Origin: Bacteroidales bacterium M2
GTDB lineage: Bacteria; Bacteroidota; Bacteroidia; Bacteroidales; Muribaculaceae
DNA: 20,422 nt
NCBI GenBank assembly: GCA_001689415.1
Contig: LUJM01000039.1
Location: forward strand, 1 to 20,422
Direction of reading: 5' to 3'
Shown: one piece after another, positions 15,473-20,422 of the stretch
How the letters are laid out: every line of letters starts with the position of its first letter
Position numbering within the stretch: the stretch's first letter is position 1
Made by a program: the position numbers and the translations under genes
The notes under the pieces: model-generated
Databases searched by the model: none
What the model was told of the DNA's origin: nothing
What the model saw: only the letters and a program-made list of their open reading frames with translations

Positions 15473-16849
15473 ATGGAAAACGCAGAAGATCCCGCCCTCT
15501 TGGCAAGCTATAAAAACGCTGACCTTGCCGGTCAGACCAACCCACCCACTATCCTCGCTCTCGGCGTTGGCGGTGGCGGCTGTAACGCAGTTGCCTATAT
15601 GACCACCCAGGGGGTCAAGGGCGTAGATTTCGTTGTTCTCAATACCGACCAGCAGGCACTGCTGCCTATGCCCGTAGCCACAAAGGTGCTACTGGGCCCC
15701 AAGACTTGTGGCGGCTACGGAGCCGGCGGTAAGCCTGAAGTTGGCCAGGCAGCGGCAGAGGAAAGCGTGCCCGAAATTGAAAAGCTGCTTACTCCCGATG
15801 TCAAAATGGTATTTGTCACCGCCGGCATGGGTGGTGGCACAGGCACCGGTGCAGCCCCGATTGTAGCCGGAGTCGCAAAAAGCCGAGGCGTACTGACTGT
15901 GGGCATCGTCACCATTCCCTTCTTCTTCGAGGGTATGAACAAAATCAAAAGCGCTATCGAAGGCGCTGCCCGACTGCAGAAGAATGTCGACGCTATGCTG
16001 ATTATCAACAACGACCGCCTGGCAAGCATCTACCCCGACATGGCATGGGACGAGGCTTTCTCTAAGGCCGATGACATCCTCACCACTGCAGCCCGCACTA
16101 TTTCGGACATGGTGACAACCCTCGCCAATATCAATATCGATATGCGCGACGTCGACACCTGTCTGCGCGACGGCCGCACAGCGCTGATATCAGTAGGCTA
16201 CGGCGAAGGCGAAAACCGTATGAGCCAGGCCATTCAGTCGGCCCTGCACTCGCCATTGCTCTGCGACACCAACATCATGTCGGCCAAGGAGTTGCTCTTT
16301 GCTTTCTACTACAGCCACGACCTCGAACCGCGCCTCAAGGTTTCCGAGGCCGCCCAGGCCAACAACCTCGTGCGCGAAATCAACAAGTCGGTACACATTA
16401 AATTCGGCTGGGGCTTCGACGACACCCTCGGTAACAAAATCAAATTCACCGTCCTTGCCTCGGGCTTCGATGTATCTGTCGATACCGACGGTACCACTAT
16501 CGAGATTATCGAGGGAAAGGACAACGACCGCCCCGATGATGTGGACGATGTGAACACAATCGCCGCTATCGCCGATGCCTACGGCCACGAAAAGGTCGAG
16601 GACCTGCTGCGTAGCCAGGAGACACAGAGCTATTACATCCTCACACCCGACCAGCTCGACAGCGACGACGCTATCGCTATGGTAGAACGCACCCCCGCCT
16701 ACAAACGCGACAAGCGCAAAGCGGCCCAGGCTGTAGGACGCAGCGCCGCCCCCGCCTCGAACACTATCGCCGGAAACACGGCCCTCAACACTCAAAACAG
16801 CCGACCGGCCAACAATAATATATCCTTCTCCCTCGATGACACAGAATAA
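15473..16849 (+). CDS. ftsZ: Cell division GTPase FtsZ
   Basis: Tubulin-like GTPase that forms the division ring. The 458-residue protein has the first nucleotide loop G-V-G-G-G-G-C-N at 31-38 (Cys where many FtsZ have Gly), L-N-T-D at 56-59, the tubulin signature GGGTGTG at 120-126, and the catalytic synergy-loop pattern NxDxxD as N-I-D-M-R-D at 221-226. After the core (about 1-350) come an acidic linker, a short R-T-P-A-Y-K-R segment (406-412) resembling the conserved tail peptide that binds FtsA, and about 46 more Ala, Asn and Ser-rich residues. It is 36 bases after ftsA, and its stop is overlapped by the sirtuin gene. Confidence 0.96.
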   Translation: MENAEDPALLASYKNADLAGQTNPPTILALGVGGGGCNAVAYMTTQGVKGVDFVVLNTDQQALLPMPVATKVLLGPKTCGGYGAGGKPEVGQAAAEESVPEIEKLLTPDVKMVFVTAGMGGGTGTGAAPIVAGVAKSRGVLTVGIVTIPFFFEGMNKIKSAIEGAARLQKNVDAMLIINNDRLASIYPDMAWDEAFSKADDILTTAARTISDMVTTLANINIDMRDVDTCLRDGRTALISVGYGEGENRMSQAIQSALHSPLLCDTNIMSAKELLFAFYYSHDLEPRLKVSEAAQANNLVREINKSVHIKFGWGFDDTLGNKIKFTVLASGFDVSVDTDGTTIEIIEGKDNDRPDDVDDVNTIAAIADAYGHEKVEDLLRSQETQSYYILTPDQLDSDDAIAMVERTPAYKRDKRKAAQAVGRSAAPASNTIAGNTALNTQNSRPANNNISFSLDDTE

Positions 16850-17552
16850 ACTTAAACTTGTCGTTTCTACAGGCGCAGGCATCAGTGCCGAAAGCGGCAT
16901 CAGCACCTTTCGCGATGCCGACGGACTGTGGGAAAACCACGATGTAATGGAAGTGGCCAGCCACGACGGCTATCTACGCAATCCCGCGCTGGTACACAAC
17001 TTCTACAACGACCGCCGTGCCTCCCTCGCCACCGTAGAGCCTAACGCTGCCCACAAGATACTGCGCGATCTTGAAGAGTATTTCGACGTATATGTGATTA
17101 CCCAGAACGTCGACGACCTCCACGAACGCGCCGGGTCGAGCAAGATTCTACACCTCCACGGCGAGCTGACCAAGGTACGCGCCGTTGACGACGAGGACAA
17201 GGTATTCAGTATCGGCTACAACGACCGCACAAGCCCCGACACCCTTATTGAAGGGCACAAAGTGCGACCGCATATAGTGTTCTTCCAAGAAGCCGTGCCC
17301 ATGTTCGAGCCCGCCACCGAGCTCGCCGCACAGGCCGACATCTTTGTCATCATCGGCACATCGCTGGTTGTATACCCCGCCGCAGGCTTGCTCCACTACG
17401 TTCGTCGCGGCATTCCGGTCTACTACATCGACCCCAGGCCGTCGCAAGTACCTGCAGGCGTTACCGTAATCCGCAAGCCTGCCACCGAAGGCATGGCAGA
17501 GCTCGAGAGGATTCTCATCGAGAAATACGGCAATCAGGCAAACAAGGACTAA
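16836..17552 (+). CDS. NAD-dependent protein deacylase, sirtuin family, cysteine-free
   Basis: A 238-residue Sir2-type enzyme, expected to remove acyl groups from protein lysines using NAD. Visible motifs are GAGISAESGISTFRDADGLW at 13-32, T-Q-N-V-D-D-L-H at 89-96, the catalytic His108 in H-L-H-G-E, and GTSLVVYP at 174-181. Tyr57 and Arg60 (F-Y-N-D-R) match the YxxR pair that in E. coli CobB and SIRT5-type enzymes favours succinyl or malonyl lysine. There is no cysteine in the whole protein, so the usual four-Cys zinc site is absent and its region is short. F-Q-E at 150-152 replaces the common F-G-E. The start overlaps ftsZ by 14 bases, so the two are probably co-transcribed and coupled. Confidence 0.92.
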   Translation: MTQNKLKLVVSTGAGISAESGISTFRDADGLWENHDVMEVASHDGYLRNPALVHNFYNDRRASLATVEPNAAHKILRDLEEYFDVYVITQNVDDLHERAGSSKILHLHGELTKVRAVDDEDKVFSIGYNDRTSPDTLIEGHKVRPHIVFFQEAVPMFEPATELAAQADIFVIIGTSLVVYPAAGLLHYVRRGIPVYYIDPRPSQVPAGVTVIRKPATEGMAELERILIEKYGNQANKD

Positions 17553-17583
17553 CCCTCAAGCTTCATATATCCCGGCTACTACA

Positions 17584-18267
17584 ATGAACTACAGATATTA
17601 TAAGGAAACCCAACTCGTGCCGCTCGCTGCCAATGGCGATAAAGACGCCGTAGCCGAGCTCCTTATGGTGCGCTACCGCGAGCAGCTGGTATCGTCGGCA
17701 AGGAGCGTCAATGCCCGCCTGAGCAACGACGACATCGAGGACGCGCTCCAGAATTTCTCCGAGCGCAACCTCAAGCCCGACAGCAACGGCAATTGGAGGC
17801 TGCGAGGACTGTCGGCCGACCACAACCCGCTGGGATATGTAATCAGGAGCTTCAAAAACTATCTCCGCGACGAATTCCGCAAGGAAAAAATCGATATTGT
17901 AGAGACCTCGCCCGACGAAAACCGCACCGGCGACGAAGACGGGAACCGCTACCTCGGCCACGCCCCCGAGCCAATCGACGACGATTACGACGACCTGCAC
18001 CCCATGACCCAGAAGGAGCTGCAGATCGAGGCAATATTCGAAGCCCTCGAGAGCCTTGGCGACCTGAACCCTCGCGAGCGATATATCCTTGTCACCTTCC
18101 TGCTTGGCGAACGATACCGCGGAGGCGGCGCTAAGCCGCTGAAAATACGCGAGGCATTGAGCCAACAGCTTGGTATCAACCCCTCGACGGTATACAACCG
18201 ATATTCCGACCTCAAGAACGCACTGAGCTTGCGGGCTGCCGAATATCTGAAAAAATTGAGAGAATAA
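17584..18267 (+). CDS. Sigma-70 family RNA polymerase sigma factor-like protein
   Basis: A 227-residue protein with the plan of a small sigma factor. The N-terminal part (about 12-100) resembles region 2, including D-D-I-E-D-A-L-Q-N-F (49-58) and a basic stretch near 88-101. An acidic linker rich in Asp and Glu spans about 105-145. The C-terminal part (about 145-220) resembles region 4, with L-N-P-R-E-R-Y-I-L and a helix-turn-helix around Q-Q-L-G-I-N-P-S-T-V-Y-N-R-Y (194-207). A Gly-rich insert (G-E-R-Y-R-G-G-G, about 175-182) sits in region 4. It could instead be a non-sigma DNA-binding protein of this fold. It is 31 bases after the sirtuin and is probably the last gene of the murG transcript. 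No anti-sigma gene is adjacent. Confidence 0.68.
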   Translation: MNYRYYKETQLVPLAANGDKDAVAELLMVRYREQLVSSARSVNARLSNDDIEDALQNFSERNLKPDSNGNWRLRGLSADHNPLGYVIRSFKNYLRDEFRKEKIDIVETSPDENRTGDEDGNRYLGHAPEPIDDDYDDLHPMTQKELQIEAIFEALESLGDLNPRERYILVTFLLGERYRGGGAKPLKIREALSQQLGINPSTVYNRYSDLKNALSLRAAEYLKKLRE

Positions 18268-18377
18268 TTTTTTATTAGCGACATCGCATCTACGGTACGA
18301 CTTTAGCAAAGAGTCGAATTGACATGTGCATGTTGCAGATAAATAAACCGCTAATCTTTAATTATTTAATTTAAAAA

Positions 18378-18812
18378 ATGGCAAACTGGTTTGAATGTAG
18401 AGTCCGCTACGACAAACTCCAGGAAAACGGAGCTGCAAAAAAAGTAACGGAAGCATATCTTGTCGACGCCCTGTCGTTTACCGAAGCCGAAGCCCGAATC
18501 ATCGAAGAAGAAACCCCGTTTATCTCCGGTGAATTCTCGGTATCGGCTGTTAAGCGCACCAAAATAGCCGAAATCTTCTGGAATGAAGCCGGCGACAAAT
18601 ACTACCTGGTAAAATGCGCTTTCATCACTATCGATGAAAAAACCGCAGCCGAAAAACGATCGAACTCACTTATCCTCGTTCAAGCTTCCGATTTCAAAAA
18701 CGCATACGACACTTTCATGGAAGGCATGAAAGACACCTTGGCCGATTTCGAAATCGTGCAGATGACCGAGACCCCCTACATGGACGTTTACAAGATGAAA
18801 GTCACCATCTGA
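18378..18812 (+). CDS. DUF4494 family protein of unknown function
   Basis: A 144-residue soluble protein with the typical Bacteroidota DUF4494 opening (N-W-F-E-C-R-V-R-Y-D-K) and the block D-A-L-S-F-T-E-A-E-A-R-I-I-E-E (30-44). Function is not known to me. It is a single small domain with no signal peptide or membrane segment, likely cytoplasmic. The last base of its stop (TGATG) is the first base of the yggS start, so the two are co-translated. The 110 bases before it are AT-rich near the ATG. I saw no good TAnnTTTG promoter there, so read-through from the sigma-like gene is possible. Confidence 0.85.
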   Translation: MANWFECRVRYDKLQENGAAKKVTEAYLVDALSFTEAEARIIEEETPFISGEFSVSAVKRTKIAEIFWNEAGDKYYLVKCAFITIDEKTAAEKRSNSLILVQASDFKNAYDTFMEGMKDTLADFEIVQMTETPYMDVYKMKVTI

Positions 18813-19483
18813 TGACAACGATATCACAATCACTTGCCGCCATACGGTCGACACTCCCTGAAGGTGTCGATCTTGTGGCGGTTTCAAAATTTCACCCCGC
18901 CGAGGCTGTGGCCGAGGCATACTCCGCAGGCCAACGAGCTTTCGGCGAAAGCCGCGTACAGGAACTTCTCGACAAGGCAAAGCGCCTGCCGGCCGACATT
19001 CGCTGGCATTTTATCGGACACCTGCAGACCAACAAAGTACGCGCCCTGGTAGGCGCCAAGTGTGTCAGCCTCATTGAAAGCATCGACAGCGAACGACTCC
19101 TACGGCTCGTCGACGCCGAATCCGAACGTGCAGGCATAGTGTCGCGCGTACTCGTTCAGGCACATGTGGCACAAGAGGAAACGAAATTCGGCTTCCTACC
19201 CGATGAGCTGCTCGAATTTTTCGCCCGAGGCGGCTATCGCGACCTCAAGGCCACCCACATCTGCGGCATCATGGGTATGGCAAGCAATACCGACGACGAA
19301 TCGCGCGTACGTGCCGACTTCGAAGCCCTCGCCCGACTGCGCACCGACATACTTGCCGCCGCCCCCGACCTCACCGGATTCGACATCCTGTCGATGGGCA
19401 TGAGCCACGACTACCCCCTCGCAATTGCCGCCGGCGCAAACCTCGTCCGCGTAGGAACAGCCATTTTCGGCGAACGGTATTGA
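18812..19483 (+). CDS. yggS: PLP homeostasis protein, YggS/PLPBP family
   Basis: Binds pyridoxal 5'-phosphate and takes part in vitamin B6 and amino-acid balance without a known catalytic reaction. The 223-residue single TIM-barrel protein has the PLP lysine Lys26 in V-A-V-S-K, F-G-E-S-R-V-Q-E at 44-51, W-H-F-I-G-H-L-Q-T-N-K at 65-75, S-M-G-M-S-H-D-Y at 194-201 and the phosphate-binding end R-V-G-T-A-I-F-G at 213-220. Length matches the family. It overlaps the DUF4494 gene by one base and is followed by about 200 bases of AT-rich DNA. Confidence 0.95.
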   Translation: MTTISQSLAAIRSTLPEGVDLVAVSKFHPAEAVAEAYSAGQRAFGESRVQELLDKAKRLPADIRWHFIGHLQTNKVRALVGAKCVSLIESIDSERLLRLVDAESERAGIVSRVLVQAHVAQEETKFGFLPDELLEFFARGGYRDLKATHICGIMGMASNTDDESRVRADFEALARLRTDILAAAPDLTGFDILSMGMSHDYPLAIAAGANLVRVGTAIFGERY

Positions 19484-19690
19484 CATACCTTTTCGACATC
19501 CGTCCTTATAAAATTTAGTTTCGCAAATAGAACTTATTTTTTGATTCACACAAGATTAATATTTATTATCTGAATTATTATCCGCAAATAGTGTTAATAA
19601 TTTTTCAAAACAAAGCTAATACAATCTTGTTACTGAGTTGGAAATTTGCACCACATTTTGTTAATTTGCGCTCTAAAAATTATCGCTATT
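19484..19690. other. AT-rich intergenic region before the response regulator
   Basis: 207 bases with no gene. CGCAAATAG occurs twice in direct orientation (19522-19530 and 19583-19591). AATTTGC occurs at 19643-19649 and 19663-19669, 20 bases apart, across the promoter of the next gene. No clear terminator stem was found after yggS. Confidence 0.55.
19637..19668 (+). promoter_or_regulatory. Promoter of the response regulator gene
   Basis: GTTG at 19637-19640, then 20 bases, then TTAATTTG at 19661-19668, match the Bacteroidota pattern with one mismatch in each box. The predicted start is near 19674, giving a leader of about 17 bases before the ATG. The paired AATTTGC repeats two helical turns apart could be a binding site, by inference. 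Confidence 0.45.
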
Positions 19691-20422
19691 ATGAATTTAT
19701 CACCTTCGCTGGGGCATATTCTTTTGGTTGACGACGACAGCAACATCACCTCGTTGCTGCAGGTCAATCTGCGCAGCGTGGGATACAGCGTAGATGTCGT
19801 AGACAACGCCGAAAGCGTAGACCGCACGGCCCAGGACTCCACAAGCCTTGTGATTGTCGATGCCATGAATCAGCCTTACAGCGGCATGGACCTAATCTAC
19901 GACTTCAAAGACGACCCCGCAACAGAGCATATTGCGATTATACTATATTCACCTATCAAAAGCGAGCGCATGGTAATCGACGCCCTCGATGCAGGAGCCG
20001 ACGACTACATCGTCAAACCATTCTCGCTCAGGGAGTTGCTTGCCAGGGTAAAATCGGTACTGCGCCGCCACAGCCGCAATACCCGCAAGGCCACCCAGCT
20101 ATCATTCCTCAACCTCACCCTCGACCCGACTTCGCAGACTGTAAAAATCGACGGCGCACCACTTGCTCTCACACGCACGGAGTACGCAATTCTTCATCTG
20201 CTGATCAAGAATGTCGACACCTACGTATCGCGCATAGAGTTGCACCACAAAGTATGGCCCGATACCGCCGCCGGGGCCAACGAGCGAATTGTCGACACCA
20301 ATATCTCGCGCCTGCGTAAAAAACTCGGCGACCTTGGCAACAACCTCATCAACCGCTCGGGACACGGCTACATGCTCTCCACCAGCCCGCAATACACGGC
20401 TCTTTCATTTAAACTAAAATTA
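19691..20422 (+). CDS. Response regulator, OmpR/PhoB family (partial at right edge)
   Basis: An open frame from ATG 19691 with no stop before the window ends; 244 residues are visible. The N-terminal receiver domain (about 8-125) has the acidic cluster D-D-D at 14-16, the phospho-acceptor Asp57 in I-V-D-A-M and the conserved Lys109 in V-K-P-F. The C-terminal winged helix (about 135-232) has T-R-T-E-Y-A-I-L (161-168), R-I-V-D-T-N-I-S-R-L-R-K-K-L (199-212) and the wing end S-G-H-G-Y (223-227). It is therefore a DNA-binding regulator expected to be phosphorylated by a histidine kinase. None is in the window; it may lie to the right. Asp57 is followed by A-M-N-Q-P-Y-S-G rather than the usual M-x-M-P-x-x-x-G, and S-P replaces the usual T-A (87-88). 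Both domains look complete. Confidence 0.92.
   Translation, partial: MNLSPSLGHILLVDDDSNITSLLQVNLRSVGYSVDVVDNAESVDRTAQDSTSLVIVDAMNQPYSGMDLIYDFKDDPATEHIAIILYSPIKSERMVIDALDAGADDYIVKPFSLRELLARVKSVLRRHSRNTRKATQLSFLNLTLDPTSQTVKIDGAPLALTRTEYAILHLLIKNVDTYVSRIELHHKVWPDTAAGANERIVDTNISRLRKKLGDLGNNLINRSGHGYMLSTSPQYTALSFKLKL

Noticed and set aside
18298..18316. Possible terminator after the sigma-like gene
   Set aside because: Only a 5- to 7-bp stem (CGACT/AGTCG with a bulge) and no T-run follow it; too weak to call.
18320..18347. TTGACA-like element followed by an AT-rich box before the DUF4494 gene
   Set aside because: It resembles an E. coli promoter rather than the Bacteroidota TTTG/TAnnTTTG pattern seen elsewhere in the window.
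19522..19591. Two direct copies of CGCAAATAG as a CRISPR or iteron array
   Set aside because: There are only two 9-base copies, 61 bases apart, in AT-rich DNA; not an array.

Overview
The window is a Bacteroidota chromosome segment, most likely Bacteroidales and perhaps Muribaculaceae-like. The placement rests on the gene order of the division and cell-wall (dcw) cluster, on a DUF4494 protein, on an FtsL of the Bacteroidota type, on MraY with the long Bacteroidota-type insert, and on promoters matching the Bacteroidota pattern (TTTG, 19-21 bases, TAnnTTTG) with no clear Shine-Dalgarno sequences. Coding DNA looks GC-rich; intergenic DNA is AT-rich. No phage, transposon, CRISPR, rRNA or tRNA was seen.

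Layout. Bases 1-312 are non-coding. They carry a leftward promoter for a gene outside the window, a rightward promoter at 225-257 and a strong hairpin just before rsmH. The first dcw block (313-9374, + strand) is rsmH, ftsL-like, ftsI, murE, mraY, murD, ftsW, tightly packed and closed by an intrinsic terminator at 9393-9427. An oppositely oriented outer-membrane beta-barrel gene (9543-10127, - strand) in AT-rich DNA then interrupts the usual ftsW-murG junction. The second dcw block restarts from its own promoter (10334-10365): murG, murC, ftsQ, ftsA, ftsZ (10400-16849). It runs on into a sirtuin gene overlapping the end of ftsZ and a sigma-70-like gene. A separate two-gene unit follows (DUF4494 protein and the PLP-binding YggS protein, overlapping by one base). 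The window ends inside an OmpR/PhoB-type response regulator gene (19691 to the right edge, stop not reached).

How the genes work together. MurC, MurD and MurE build the UDP-MurNAc peptide (MurE has the DNPR motif of meso-diaminopimelate-adding enzymes). MraY and MurG make lipid I and lipid II. FtsW and FtsI polymerise and crosslink septal peptidoglycan. FtsL and FtsQ are the membrane scaffold, and FtsA and FtsZ form the cytoplasmic ring. RsmH modifies 16S rRNA. murF, murB, ddl and mraZ are not in the window.

This is mainly a conserved housekeeping region, and I found no convincing new multi-gene system. Points worth a second look are the split of the dcw cluster by a beta-barrel gene, the hairpin at the predicted 5' end of the first transcript, the murG-murC intercistronic hairpin, the cysteine-free sirtuin overlapping ftsZ, the long acidic tail of FtsA, and the sigma-like gene at the end of the second block.
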